From Unio delphinus (Eukaryota > Mollusca > Bivalvia > Unionida > Unionidae): a stretch of 64,000 nt of DNA. The notes under the pieces were generated by a model. That model had not been told where the DNA came from, did not search any database, and saw nothing but the letters and a program-made list of their open reading frames with translations. Positions 44,058 to 57,600 of this stretch are shown here, piece by piece. A program made the translations under genes and the position numbers. How positions within the stretch are numbered: the first letter of the stretch is position 1; the number at the start of each line of letters is the position of its first letter. Location of the stretch: NCBI GenBank assembly GCA_029339505.1, contig JAQISU010000108.1:17448001-17512000 (forward strand), read 5' to 3'.

Positions 44058-44101
<44 letters not shown>
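43753..44101 (+). mobile_element. tRNA-derived SINE with (CA)n tail
   Basis: The head has a B box gggttcgatcccc at 43804-43816 and an upstream tagtggttagaggg A-box-like sequence. The body (cctcgcttggcgctcaaca, gacatcatgctacatgtctg) ends in acgttaaaaatcctaat followed by (CA)n at 44063-44100. A headless, inverted copy lies at 59505-59665. Confidence 0.75.
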
Positions 44102-45111
44102 CAGTTATACATGTATATTATTATTATTTTAGTACATATATGACAGGTGAACGGAAAGCAACGGCACGAACCCATGTGATTTCATTTGATGATACAAACA
44201 TACAAAGTTTTGTTTCCGAAACATAAACAATAGCATGTAAATAGAAGAGAGTCGGTGACCAGTGACCTAAAGATTGTCTAAAAAGCTATTTTTAGAAACT
44301 GATGTCACTGCGTATGAGGTATCAAAGAGGTAAAATGTACAAGCGCCATTGCCGTGTGTGCATTATTTTTTTCGTAAAAAGATACTGACTCCGTAAACCT
44401 CGAGGGGGGGGGGGGATAATGGCGGACATCGTTGTGTACTACTTTGTTAGAGAGTCTGTTTCGTAAACATTTGGGTAAATGTAGTACTGAAAATATTAAA
44501 TTCAAGATTTAGCATAAAAATGCAATAATGTAAGTCCCATCTTCACTAGCTAAGGTTCCGATATGATAACCCTAACTATAGAGAGCAATGTATGACGAAA
44601 GTTGTTTTCACACATTTTCGTGAAAATACGGGGTGAAAAAATCCAGCGAAGCAAATACTATTTAACCAATGCCATATGTTACAAAACATACCATGACAAA
44701 AAATAGAAACCATACATTTTCAATCCTATTAATGGACTGTTGTAACGAAGCTAGAAAGTGAGTGGTTACATAAAGAAAGTCCCTCTTTCTAAAAATGAGA
44801 TATACTCCAGATTGATTGTTGTTGTTAAAATTTAGTTTAGTTTATTCATATACCGACTTTAATGTTTTATTGCGTTATATATGAAAACTTAAATCAGTGT
44901 TTTCTTGGCAACAAAAAAAATTGAGACGAACAAGCTGGCATAAAGACACGTTGTGGGCATGTGCTCATATACATGTTACAGGGATTGTTTCAACAAGTAT
45001 CATATTTATCCAGCTGTCATTTGATAGTAAACTTTCATAAAGCTGATTAAACTATTGAATCATTTTTACTAACTTCCATTTACAATGTTTCAATCTGGTA
45101 ACTCCTAAAGT
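44102..45111. other. No recognisable gene
   Basis: AT-rich, with a G-run at 44404-44415. No supported gene. Confidence 0.5.
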
Positions 45112-45328
45112 TTAAATTCATTAGAATGTATTGCTTGTACATTATCAATTAAAATTCATTATAATGTGTATCTTGTGCATTATCAATTAAATTCATTATA
45201 ATGTGTATCTTGTGCATTATCAATTAAATTCATTATAATGTGTATCTTGTACATTATCAATTAAAATTCATTATAATGTGTATCTTGTGCATTATCAATT
45301 AAAATTCTTTATAACGTGTATCTTTATT
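45112..45328 (+). repeat. 38-bp minisatellite, left part
   Basis: Five to six diverged units (cattataatgtgtatcttg, tgcattatcaatt) of the array that continues at 47071. The two parts were separated by the solo LTR. Confidence 0.85.
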
Positions 45329-47070
45329 TGTAGGGTGCTGCCGGTTATCAAAGTGTTATCAATACAATCTCGCACAAGGCCTGGTCAGAGGTATTGCGCA
45401 ACTTGGAAAAACAACACTTGAAGACCGCCTCCCTCTAATTATCGTTATCTAGAAGATGATCTCTACGGTGTAATTTGCCCGGTTAATGGATATGGCAATC
45501 TGAGATGGTACTTTGAACAAGACAACACACGAGCCCTCGTAAAGATAAAATATGAATTTAATTACAATACAATTAAGAAAAGAATGACACTGTGAATTAC
45601 AATTTCTTTCTTTCTGAATACACTTAGTTCAGAAATGCATAAACTGTAGCTTTAAAATAATGGATACATTCATAAGAATCCAAACACTAATAAAAAATAA
45701 ATGAAGTTAGCCGTTAATACTGAGAGTAAATTTCATCATGAAATCGAATGTTCATTTAACATTGGACTGTTGGGTGATTGAAAATGACCTTGTTCGTCGA
45801 CTGTTTTTTTCTTCTTCTGCGTTAGTCTCAACTTGAGCTTGCCCTTAGGTTGTACGTGGGATTACACAACTCTGTCTTCCAACTTCTTTTTTCCGTCTCT
45901 GAATTTCGGCTTCCTGGCTATTTCTTATTCGATCTTCAAACAAACTATTTTTCCTTTGAAAAGAAAAGGGTAAAACGCTCTAAGTATCTCGTTACTTTAA
46001 GAGTTGAGATTGTAAGTCCGTCTTCAGGTTCGAAAAATCAGATCTTACTATCAGTGTTATCATTTATACGGCTAACAAATACTATACAAGTCTTCAGATC
46101 AATAGAGCTATACTGCTAATTATCGACATCAGAATTCGGGAAAGTCATATATTCCCGTAAATCATTACGTAAAGTGAGGCAATATATCCTAACACACAAT
46201 CCATATTTACTAATATGATAAATTCAAATTAATGTAACACTTTCCAATCATAAATGTACACGGCGGGTTTTCTACACCACCCATTTACCTACCTAAGTAT
46301 ATAAGGTAAAAAAATGCTAGTTCAGAATTCAAAAATACATTATTAAATCACTGTAAAACCGACTATCCATACAAAAATATGAACACATCATGCATCTGTA
46401 ACAAAGAAACATATCAAAGTACGTTATTAAATCAATGTAATACTGAACTATTTGTATCATAGTATCGATACATTATGCATCTATGACTAAGAAAAACATC
46501 ATATACATTACATCGTGATAAAGGTGAATTTGAGTTAAATACCTTGTGCTTTGGCGTGCTTCTGCCGTTTGATTTCCGGCGGACTTTCCTGAGCTTATTA
46601 TTACGAAGGCACTGCTGTAAAAAATACCTTCGGAGTCCTGGTAATTACTTCTACCTTTGGTTTCTCTCTTGCAGAGAAATTTTCAGACTGACTAACCTCG
46701 TTTGATACGTAGTATATATTTCCCCGATTCTGGGGTCCGACACACCCCCTTCCCTATACATTTGACCAATCGGACTAAATGCTATTCTTGCGGACCTTTT
46801 GAAAATCGTTTATCAAGATGCCAAAAATGCCACTTAGGATCGAAATGTCACCTTATCATTTGTTTACAATCACTCTGACAGCTCTACGTGCGGAATCACC
46901 TAGTTTATGCGTGTCAAACACTCAGTCCGTTTTCACTCTAAATATTGTAATAGTCTGACCGAGGTAAACTAACATTCTTTCCATTCAAACTCTACTCCAA
47001 GACAGTTGATTGTCAGCTAGCCTACGAATTAATTACTGGATTTCACTGACGAAAAATTTGGCACTTGACA
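45329..47070 (-). mobile_element. Solo LTR 1 inserted in the minisatellite
   Basis: The 1,742-bp sequence starts TGTAGGG and ends CACTTGACA and is flanked by the perfect 5-bp duplication TTATT (45324-45328 and 47071-47075). It is homologous over its whole length to 53317-55122. No internal element sequence is attached, so it is a solo LTR. Orientation is assumed. Open frame 45850-46119 is not a gene. Confidence 0.85.
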
Positions 47071-50000
47071 TTATTATTAATTAAAATTCATTACAATGAT
47101 GTATAGCTTGTACATTGTCAATTAATATTTATTACTATGTTAGCTTGTACATTATCAATTAATATTCATTATAATGTGTAGCTTGTACATTATCAATTAA
47201 TATTCATTACAATGTGTAGCTTGTATATTATCAATTAATATTCATTACAATGTGTAGCTTGTACATTATCAATTATTATTTATTACTATGTGTAGCTTGT
47301 ACATTATCAATTATTATTTATTACAATGTGTAGTTTGTACATTATCAATTAATATTCATGACAATGTGTAGCTTGTACATTATCAATTAATATTCATTAC
47401 AATGTGTAGCTTGTACTTTATCAATTAATATTCATTACAATGTGTAGCTTGTACATTATCAATTAATATTCATTATAATGTGTAGCTTGTACATTATCAA
47501 TTAATATTCCGTACAACGTGTAGCTTGTACTTTATCAATTAATATTCATTACAATGTGTAGCTTGTACATTATCAATTAATATTCATTATAATGTATAGC
47601 TTGTACATTATCAATTAATATTCATTATAATGTATAGCTTGTACATTATCAATTAATATTCATTACAATGTGTAGCTTGTACTTTATCAATTAATATTCA
47701 TTACAATGTGTAGCTTGTACATTATCAATTAATATTCATTACAATGTGTAGCTTGTACATTATCAATTAATATTCATTACAATGTGTAGCTTGTACATTA
47801 TCAATTAATATTCATTACAATGTGTAGCTTGTACATTATCAATTAATATTCATTACAATGTGTAGCTTGTACTTTATCAATTAATATTCATTACAATGTG
47901 TAGCTTGTACTTTATCAATTAATATTCATTACAATGTGTAGCTTGTACTTTATCAATTAATATTCATTACAATGTGTAGCTTGTACATTATCAATTAATA
48001 TTCATTACAATGTGTAGCTTGTACATTATCAATTAATATTCATTACAATGTGTAGCTTGTACATTATCAATTAATATTCATTACAATGTGTAGCTTGTAC
48101 TTTATCAATTAATATTCATTACAATGTGTAGCTTGTACTTTATCAATTAATATTCATTACAATGTGTAGCTTGTACATTATCAATTAATATTCATTACAA
48201 TGTGTAGCTTGTACTTTATCAATTAATATTCATTACAATGTGTAGCTTGTACTTTATCAATTAATATTCATTACAATGTGTAGCTTGTACATTATCAATT
48301 AATATTCATTACAATGTGTAGCTTGTACATTATCAATTAATATTCATTACAATGTGTAGCTTGTACATTATCAATTAATATTCATTACAATGTGTAGCTT
48401 GTACATTATCAATTAATATTCATTACAATGTGTAGCTTGTACTTTATCAATTAATATTCATTACAATGATGTATAGCTTGTACTTTATCAATTAAAATTC
48501 ATTACAATGTGTAGCTTGTACTTTATCAATTAATATTCATTACAATGTGTAGCTTGTACATTATCAATTAATATTCATTACAATGTGTAGCTTGTACATT
48601 ATCAATTAATATTCATTACAATGTGTAGCTTGTACATTATCAATTAATATTCATTACAATGTGTAGCTTGTACTTTATCAATTAATATTCATTACAATGT
48701 GTAGCTTGTACTTTATCAATTAATATTCATTACAATGTGTAGCTTGTACATTATCAATTAATATTCATTACAATGTGTAGCTTGTACTTTATCAATTAAT
48801 ATTCATTACAATGTGTAGCTTGTACTTTATCAATTAATATTTATTACAATGTGTAGCTTGTACATTATCAATTAATATTTATTACAATGTGTAGCTTGTA
48901 CATTATCAATTAATATTCATTACAATGTGTAGCTTGTACATTATCAATTAATATTCATTACAATGTGTAGCTTGTACATTATCAATTATTATTTATTACT
49001 ATGTGTAGCTTGTACATTATCAATTATTATTTATTACTATGTGTAGCTTGTACATTATCAATTATTATTTATTACTATGTGTAGCTTGTACATTATCAAT
49101 TATTATTTATTACTATGTGTAGCTTGTACATTATCAATTAATATTCATTACAATGTGTAGTTTGTACATTATCAATTAATATTCATTACAATGCATAGTT
49201 TGTACATTATCAATTAATATTCATTACAATGTGTAGCTTGTACATTATCAATTAATATTCATTACAATGTGTAGCTTGTACATTATCAATTAATATTCAT
49301 TACAATGTGTAGCTTGTACATTATCAATTAATATTCATTACAATGTGTAGTTTGTACATTATCAATTAATATTCATTACAATGCATAGTTTGTACATTAT
49401 CAATTAATATTCATTACAATGCATAGTTTGTACATTATCAATTAATATTCATTACAATGTGTAGTTTGTACATTATCAATTAATATTCATTACAATGCAT
49501 AGTTTGTACATTATCAATTAATATTCATTACAATGTGTAGCTTGTACATTATCAATTAATATTCATTACAATGTGTAGCTTGTACTTTATCAATTAATAT
49601 TCATTACAATGTGTAGCTTGTACTTTATCAATTAATATTCATTACAATGTGTAGCTTGTACATTATCAATTAATATTCATTACAATGTGTAGCTTGTACA
49701 TTATCAATTAATATTCATTACAATGTGTAGCTTGTACATTATCAATTAATATTCATTACAATGTGTAGCTTGTACATTATCAATTATTATTTATTACTAT
49801 GTGTAGCTTGTACATTATCAATTATTATTTATTACTATGTGTAGCTTGTACATTATCAATTATTATTTATTACTATGTGTAGCTTGTACATTATCAATTA
49901 TTATTTATTACTATGTGTAGCTTGTACATTATCAATTAATATTCATTACAATGTGTAGTTTGTACATTATCAATTAATATTCATTACAATGCATAGTTTG

Positions 50001-50835
50001 TACATTATCAATTAATATTCATTACAATGTGTAGCTTGTACATTATCAATTAATATTCATTACAATGTGTAGCTTGTACATTATCAATTAATATTCATTA
50101 CAATGTGTAGCTTGTACATTATCAATTAATATTCATTACAATGTGTAGCTTGTACATTATCAATTAATATTCATTACAATGTGTAGCTTGTACATTATCA
50201 ATTAATATTCATTACAATGTGTAGTTTGTACATTATCAATTAATATTCATTACAATGCATAGTTTGTACATTATCAATTAATATTCATTACAATGTGTAG
50301 CTTGTACATTATCAATTAATATTCATTACAATGTGTAGCTTGTACATTATCAATTAATATTCATTACAATGCATAGTTTGTACATTATCAATTAATATTC
50401 ATTACTAAGTGTAGCTTGTACATTATCAATTAATATTCATTACAATGTGTAGCTTGTACATTATCAATTAATATTCATTACAATGTGTAGCTTGTACATT
50501 ATCAATTAATATTTATTACAATGCGTAGATTGTACATTGTCAATTAATATTTATTACTATGTGCAGCTTGTACATTATCAATTAATATTCATTACAATGT
50601 GTAGCTTGTACATTATCAATTAATATTCATTAGAATGTGTAGCGTGTACATTATCAATTAATATTCATTACAATGTATAGCTTGTACATTATCAATTAAT
50701 ATTCATTACAATGTGTAGCTTGTACATTATCAATTAATATTCATTACAATGTGTAGCTTGTACATTATCAATTAATATTCATTACACTGTGTAGCTTGTA
50801 CATTATCAATTAATATTTATTACAATGTATAGCTT
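47071..50835 (+). repeat. 38-bp minisatellite, main array (~99 copies)
   Basis: Unit attacaatgtgtagcttgta then cattatcaattaatattc (38 bp). Variants include gcatagttt for gtgtagctt, tactttatc for tacattatc, and attatttattactatg. The variant pattern recurs with a 798-bp period (21 units): four consecutive attatttattactatg units start at 48983 and again at 49781. Confidence 0.97.
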
Positions 50836-51223
50836 TCTTACATTCGGGTTCAAAGGACACACTACAACCAAGTAATGGTCCTTAAATGTTATGTAAAATC
50901 ATCAAACTAAAATCTTTCACAAAAACTAGAAACAAAACTAAAGTGTTTCTTACAGTACCAAACCCATAACTTAACTACCTCCCTTTCCTTGTTTGAGAAG
51001 GGTTACAGACAATGGATTATAATTAATTTAACATGTGTGCCTTATCAGAAGTCAAGAAGTCCAAGCTCAGTTAGCCCTGGGAAAAAAAACAAACAGAGGC
51101 TGGAGGTGTTGACAGTCTCTGGCATCAAATATCCAGAATGCTGGGATTAATGTTCTGGCCAAATGTCTCTGCTAACAGGCTTGAATCTGATACAGCACCT
51201 AGGGTGACATCATACTTATAACA
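50836..51223 (-). repeat. 3' LTR of the Gypsy-type element
   Basis: 388 bp from tcttacattcggg to acttataaca, homologous to 57236-57600. On the minus strand it starts TGTTATAAG and is preceded by a purine-rich AAGAAAGTAGG (from 51224-51234), a fair polypurine tract. Confidence 0.75.
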
Positions 51224-51557
51224 CCTACTTTCTTAAAAGAAAACTTTGTTTTCGATACCATACAATTTTTTAAATAACACTTACTTGGCTTGGTACATCA
51301 GAAAAATGATAAAACTTGCATAAGCCTTACGTTATTACTAAAAAGCATAAAGCAAAGAGTCACTACAATTAACTTCTGTAAAAGAGTCTTGAATTCCGTC
51401 AGTGACCATCCAGAAGAGGAGAAATCCAACAAACTGGTTACCGTCTATATCCGCATAAATTCCGTATGATTTTAAAAAAAAACAGAACACTCTTAAGTTA
51501 AAACAATCCAGGAATCCTGAACTATTTCAGGATGTTTCTCAGCACCTTTGAAGTGTA
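51224..51557. other. Element 3' region without coding motifs
   Basis: Lies between the truncated RT and the 3' LTR on the minus strand. No RT motif C or RNase H is visible, so that part of pol is deleted or unrecognisable. Confidence 0.5.
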
Positions 51558-52170
51558 CTAAGCACACATTATCTTTTGTCGTTTATTCCTACATACGTCC
51601 GTTACACGTGCGATAATCAATCTGCATTCCCATGTTGCTTGCCTCAATTCTTCAGCTAGGTGAACTTGCCAGTAACCCTTAGTTAGATCTATCTGACTCA
51701 AGTAACTTCCATAACCAATCTTCTCAAATAGATCATCCATTCGTGGGACTGGATACGCGTCGAGGAACGTGATATTGTTAAGCTTGCGGTAATCTGCACA
51801 TAGCCTAAGAGTTCCATCTTTCTTGTCAACTAATACACAAGGCGAACTCCATGGACTGATTGAGGGTGGAATGAGGCCTTGCTCCAGCATTTCATCCAAT
51901 ATTGCTTTCACCTCTTTCCGTTGCGTGAAAGGTATTCCGTTGTTTAATTGGTATCTCCAAAGTTGTCTTGATACTGTGAGTTAAGACGTTTGTTCTACCA
52001 GGCCTTTTTGCTAAAACATCATGAAACTGGTTGCACATATCTCTAATATTCTCTCGCTGCTCCTTCGACAAGTTGACCCCCAGCTTAACACCAGCGTCAC
52101 TTTCACCTACTCTTGGAGGATAATCAATATCCACACCATCGTTGTCATATGCCTGCATTGCCAGCAGCAC
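51558..52170 (-). pseudogene. Pol remnant: pre-RT linker and N-terminal reverse transcriptase
   Basis: The minus-strand frame 52170-51892 carries the linker with KRPGRTNVLTHSI. After a frameshift 51911-51558 carries the RT fingers: EMLEQGLIPPS, SPWSSPCVLVDKKDGTLR, CADYRKLN, DAYPVPRMDD and motif A SQIDLTKGYWQV. Then similarity stops before YADD. It lies downstream of the integrase, in the order IN-RT. Confidence 0.88.
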
Positions 52171-52208
52171 AGCACGCTTGTATGTACGCAGTAAATTAAA
52201 ATGATTGG

Positions 52209-53113
52209 TTACCGTACCTCTCTTACCGATACCGATACCTGGTAGTTAGCATCGTTTATCTTTCTGACCACATGATAAGGTCCCTGCCATTGTGCCTTCA
52301 TCCTGGACGAACTTGTTGGCATGAGAATAAGGACTTCATCTCCGGGATTAAATTCTCGTGTATTCGTGTGACGATAATACAGTGCCTTGATTTTCTTTTG
52401 GCGATGCGACAGATTATCTTTGACAAGAGATTCGATGTCAGACAACTTCTCACGCATTTTCACGTGTCCACAGTTGATTTCCTTACATCAATCTCTCCTG
52501 TAAACAAGCTTTGTAAAATCTGCATTGGCCCCTTAACTGGCCATCCATACAACATTTCAAAAGGTGCAAATCCAGTTTCCTCATGTGGGACCTCACGGTA
52601 TGCAAACAACAAAAATGGTAACATCTCATCCCATTCATTATTGTTGTCTGTACAGAACTTCCGCAACACTGACTTTAACGTTCCGTGAAAACGTTCTACC
52701 TTTCCATTCGCTTGTAGATGATAAGTAGTTGTTGTAACTCCACGGATACCCACTAGTTCATACAACAGCATCAATAAGGTGCTAGCGAAGTTGATCCCTT
52801 TGTCTGTTAATATGACCCTTGGAAAACCAACACGGATAAACATCTCAGTCTGTGTTCTAGCTACACGCTTGGCCTCCATGTCCTTTAGAGGAAAAGCTTC
52901 GGGATATCTCGTTGCTTCATCAACCACCGTCAGAATATATTTGTGTCCAGACTTTGTTTTAGCTAAAGGTCCTACAATATCAATTGCAATTTTTGAGAAA
53001 GGTTTTGTTATCACTGGTGGGCAAACCATTGGTGCTTTCTCACCTGCAGTCCGTTTTGTTGTCATGTGACATTCATGACACAATGTACAATACCTGTTTA
53101 GATCGGAAAACAT
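52209..53113 (-). pseudogene. Pol remnant: integrase with GPY/F-type C terminus
   Basis: The frame 53113-52460 starts in the zinc finger (YCTLCHEC) and has the rve core: IAIDIVGPL with Asp, VILTDKGINF with Asp, and the Glu in GKVERFHGTL. After a small frameshift 52463-52209 has the C-terminal MKAQWQGPYHVVRKINDANYQV module. It precedes the RT linker directly, as in Gmr1-like Gypsy elements. Confidence 0.88.
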
Positions 53114-53316
53114 TCCAGGCTAAAAGAACGATTGGAGAATCCTTGTTACGTGGTAGCGGGTGATGATGATGATGATTTATAAGTTGTTATATATTATTGC
53201 TCCAATAGTCACTGGGTTGTATAAATATAATAATAATAAACACTATAACCCACCCCTTTTTGGTACTCGTTATCTAAGAGATGACCGCCCTCGATATAAT
53301 TACCTCGGTTCGAGTA

Positions 53317-55122
53317 TGTAACGTGGTGCTGGCGGGTTATCAAAGTGTTATTAGTACAATATTGCACAAGGCCTGGTCAGAGGTATTGCGCAACTTGGAA
53401 AACAACACTTGAAGACCGCCTCCCACTAATTGTCGTTATCTAGAAGATGATCGCTACGGTGTAATCTGCCCGGTCAGTGAATATAGTAATCTGAGATGGT
53501 ACTTTGAACAAGACAATACACGAGCCCCCGTAAAGATAAAATATGAATTTAATTAAAAATACAATTAAGCAAAGAATGACACTGTGAATTACAATTTCTC
53601 CCTTTCTGAATACCCTTAGTTCAGAAAAAAATACATAAACTGAAGCTTTAAAATAATGGATACATTCATAAGAATCCAAACACTAATAAAAATAAATGAA
53701 GTTAGCCATTAATACTGAGAGTAAATTTCATCAAGGAATCGAATGTTCATTGAACATTGAACTGTTGGGTGATTCAAAATGACCTTTTTCGTCGACTAGT
53801 TTTTCTTTCTTTTCCCTGCGTGCGTCCGTCTTCAGCTTGCCCTTTGATTGAACGGGAATTCCACACTCTGACTTCTTACTTCTTTTTTCTCTTTTCCTTT
53901 GACTGCTCGCTGATTCTTACTCTTGCCTAAATAAACTATTTTCCTTTGACGTCTCGCTGATTCTCACTCTTGCCAAAATAAACTATTTTCCTTGTTAAAG
54001 AAAAGGGTAAAACGCCCTAAGTATCTCGTTACTTTCAGAGTTGCGATTGTTCGTTTGTCTTCATGTTCGAACAATCAGATCTTACTATCAGTGTTATCAT
54101 TTATACGGCTAACAAATTCTATACATGTTTTCAGGTCAATAGAGCTATACTGCTAATTATCGACATCAGAATTCGGGAAAGTCATATATTCCCGTAGATC
54201 ATTACGTAAAGTGAAGCAATATAACATAACACACAATCCATATTTACTAATATGATAAATTCAAATTAATGTAGCACTTTCCAATCATAAATGTACACGG
54301 CGGGTTTTCTACACCACCCATTTACCTACCTAAGTATATAAGGTAAAAAATGTTAATTCAGAATTCAAAATACATTATTAAATCACTGTAAAACCAACTG
54401 TCCATACAAAATATGAACACATCATGCATCTGTAACAAAGAAACATATCAAAGTACGTTATCAAATCAATGTAATACTGAACTATTTGTATCGTAGTATT
54501 GATACATTATGCATCTATGACAAAGATAAACAGCATATACATTACATCATAATAAAGGTGAATTTGAATTAAATACCTTGTGTTTTTGACGTGCTTCTGC
54601 CGTTTGATTTCCGGCGGACTTTCCTGAGCTTATTATTACGAAGGCACTGCTGTAAAATTACCCCCGGAGTCTTTATTCCGGAATTAATGATAGTAGTTCA
54701 ACACTGCTTTCTTGCAAAGCGCCTTCCAGAAGACTGATTTAAACTCGTTTGGTATGAAGTATATATTTCCCCGATTCTGGGGTCTGACACCCTCCCCCCT
54801 TCCCTATGCATTCGCCCAATCGGAATAAATGCTATTCTTACTGACCTTATGAAAACCGTCTATCAAGATGCCAAAAATGCCACTTAGGATCGAAATATCA
54901 CCTTATCATTTGTCTCAATCATTTTTAAAAGCTCTGCGTGAGTAATCACATAATTTTAACGTGTCAAACACTCAGTCCGTTTTTCACTCTAATTATTGTA
55001 ACAGTCTGACCGAGTTAAGAAAACATTTTTTCGTTCCAAACTCTACTCCAAGACAGTTGATTGTCGGCTAGCCTACGAATTAATTACTGGATGTCACTGA
55101 CGAAAAAATTTGGCACTTGACA
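53317..55122 (-). mobile_element. Solo LTR 2, nested
   Basis: 1,806 bp from TGTAACG to CACTTGACA, homologous to solo LTR 1. GAGTA at 53312-53316 and 55123-55127 is its 5-bp target duplication. The uninterrupted target can be seen in the related copy near 58110, where ttcgagtatggg is continuous. Confidence 0.87.
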
Positions 55123-55735
55123 GAGTATGGAAAAAGATATAGTGAACTGAGCGGGTATATTGAACAAACAAATACGAGCCCCCGTAAAGATAAACAAACA
55201 ATTTAATCAATTACATATACAATTCTGAAAAAAAATCCTTTCATTATGAATACACTCGGCTTTTAGAAATAAAACTTTTACCGAATTACAAGAAAACCTC
55301 AAAATAGATTTAAATAAATTAGGCGATTTGTTACTGATAGTTTTTGATCATCATAGGATCGAGTGACACAATCGAAGTCAACGCCTTGTACGATTTCATA
55401 ACCTGATAGTCCACAGTCTCCGTTTCTCTGTTGCTGTTCAGAATTTTGCCCTACGACACATTCTACCATCCGTCTCAGAATACCCTCTGAACACGTAGAA
55501 TTTCAGCACGATGTAGGATTCCACCACTGGATTATGCGTCTCACTGCCCTTCCCTCTTTTGTTTATTTTCCTCAGTAAACGTCTCAGTTTACGTAACATC
55601 AATACGTCCAAAAAGAAAGATATTTTCTCCCTTTTAAAAGAAATTAAACAACACCATAAATCTCTCGTCATAATTGATACAGGTGAGGGCTTTCATTATC
55701 TCTGATTCGAAAATCAGATATTTCTATCAGTGGTA
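55123..55735. repeat. LTR-like sequence (with 53218-53316) related to 58015-58680
   Basis: Joined across the nested LTR 2, 53218-53316 plus 55123-55735 matches 58015-58680 (tgta-aaatataataataa ... gagtatgg ... cgagcccccgtaaagataaac). It is also a distant relative of solo LTRs 1 and 2 (shared cgagcccccgtaaagataaa block). Probably an LTR of a third, related family; its far end was not resolved. Confidence 0.6.
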
Positions 55736-57208
55736 AACAGATGATACGGTCATTAATCAACTAGACATGTCCTCAAATGACCGGAGTTAGTCGAACTGCA
55801 AGATCGTTACGCCTTGACCTAGCACTAACACACCATACTCGAGGCTTTGAATTCTGGCCCCGCCTTAATTTACACACCAAATAAATTGAATACACTCCAG
55901 CTTCCTAGTCAATACACCTGACGCTGAATCATATGTGAAATCTAAATTCTGTGAATTCTCATGTATTATCGTAAATTATATTAACTAATGTAAGGCGATG
56001 AGTTCTTAGAACCTATATATTATGCAAACAAGATGATAAATTAAAACAGTACGTCAAACTTATCCAAGAATTAATGTAAGACTTCCTATGCGTAACTCAA
56101 CATCGTTATAATTCAAAAGCACATTACTATACAAATATATCAAATAAAATCATGCAAGACCTGTAGACTAAAGCAAACATTATATAAATCGCATCAACAA
56201 ATTACATGAAATTGTGACACTATAACTTTGTGGTTTTTCGTCACTCAAACAGTTTTTGCGGCTTGCCTTGACCACACTTTTTTTATGAATGAATTTTTCT
56301 CAAATATAATTCGGAGTCTCAGCTGATGACTTTACCATCTGTCCTCGTGTAGGAAAAAGTTTTAGACTGCCTTTAACTTCGAGAAGGTGATATTAAATCT
56401 TATGAAATTTTTTGTGAAAACACACTCCTTATTAAACGTGACCAATCAGAATTAAATGTCTTTTGCCGCCCTTTCTGCCCGAGTCGCTTAAGTCGAATCA
56501 ACCTGACCTTGTCGTTTTAAGTAACAGAATTTCTGCGGTTTCCCAAGTTTGACAACTTTTTCATGAAAATTGAACTTTACTATGTCTCTATCAGTCAGTC
56601 TGGCTGCTGAATAAACAAAGGTTCTAATTAGTAACAATATTCCCACTGTTAAGAAACATCACTATTGTCGGCAGAAAATCCTATGACACGTGCGTGTCTC
56701 CATAAATCTAACTAATGGTTCTCTGGTCGCAACTAATGTATTCTTGATAGATCGCCAGATATTTGCCCTTCACAGTCCTCTCCTTTGCTTTCTCCAGACC
56801 CAAGTGACTCTCCATACTCCGGAATCTCAGTATCTGAAAACTCCATCAAATTATGTGTTGCCGCTTTTCTTCGTGGTCATCCTGAAGTAATTATTGCTCC
56901 CTCAACTTCTACGTCATCAGCAACCGACAAAATGACAAACTATAAGTACGTACTGTAATCTCTATCACTATATTCACAGCCACTGGACTAGTTTTTCTTT
57001 TCTATGATTTCTGGGCTTATACGTGTACACTCGTTACAGTGATACACACTTTGTACTTAGCAATTAACAACTGTACGTTATAGACATAGTACAACCAGTC
57101 AGTCACTGCTAATATCACACAAATATTCGCTGAATTCACAGCTTTCAGGATTGTCAAATATAATTCCAACGTATTGAATTTTTTTCCAAATAATTCACTC
57201 AGAAGTAT
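55736..57208. other. No coding content
   Basis: AT-rich continuation of the LTR/leader region. No gag-like frame was found. Confidence 0.45.
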
Positions 57209-57235
57209 TGGAATCCGTACCGCTGCCATCCAAAA
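57209..57235 (-). promoter_or_regulatory. Candidate primer-binding-site region
   Basis: On the minus strand, directly after the 5' LTR, the sequence reads TTTTGGATGGCAGCGGTACG. A TTGG-TGGCAGCGGT stretch is a common start of the internal region in this type of Gypsy element. The matching tRNA was not checked. Confidence 0.45.
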
Positions 57236-57600
57236 TATTACATTCGGGTTCAAAAACCAAGTAAGGGTCCTAAAACATTATGTAAAATCAAACTAAAATC
57301 TTTCAAAAAACCTAGAAACAAAACTCCAGTGATGCTTACAGTACCAAGCCTGTTCACCACTCTATTTTTGTTTTAGAAAGGGTTACAGATAATGGATCAT
57401 ACATAATTTAACATGTGTATCAGAAATCAAGAAGAATTCCAAGCTGAGTTAGCCTTGGGAAGATAAACAACATAGGCTGGAGGTGTTGACAGTCTCTGGC
57501 ATCAAATATCCAGAATGTTGAAATTAATGTACTGGCCAGATATCTCTGTTAACAGGCTGGAATCTGACACAGCACTTATGGTGACATCATACTTATAACA
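57236..57600 (-). repeat. 5' LTR of the Gypsy-type element
   Basis: 365 bp, homologous to 50836-51223 with several small indels. It ends cttataaca and is followed by the AGCTT duplication and minisatellite. Confidence 0.75.

Larger units (their letters stand above)
50836..57600 (-). mobile_element. Gypsy-type LTR retrotransposon, internally deleted, inserted in the minisatellite
   Basis: It is bracketed by AGCTT (50831-50835 and 57601-57605) as a 5-bp target duplication; both flanks are minisatellite. The LTRs are about 365-390 bp at the two ends. Pol remnants run on the minus strand, so the 5' LTR is at the right. Gag and protease are not recognisable. A 1.8-kb solo LTR of another family is nested in it. 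Confidence 0.75.

Noticed and set aside
47071..50835. CRISPR-like or spacer array in the 38-bp minisatellite
   Set aside because: No spacers; units are contiguous and vary by drift.
45329..55122. The two 1.75-kb direct repeats as the LTRs of one element around the pol remnant
   Set aside because: Each copy has its own 5-bp target duplication (TTATT and GAGTA), which marks independent solo LTRs. The pol remnant belongs to the element with ~370-bp LTRs and AGCTT duplication.
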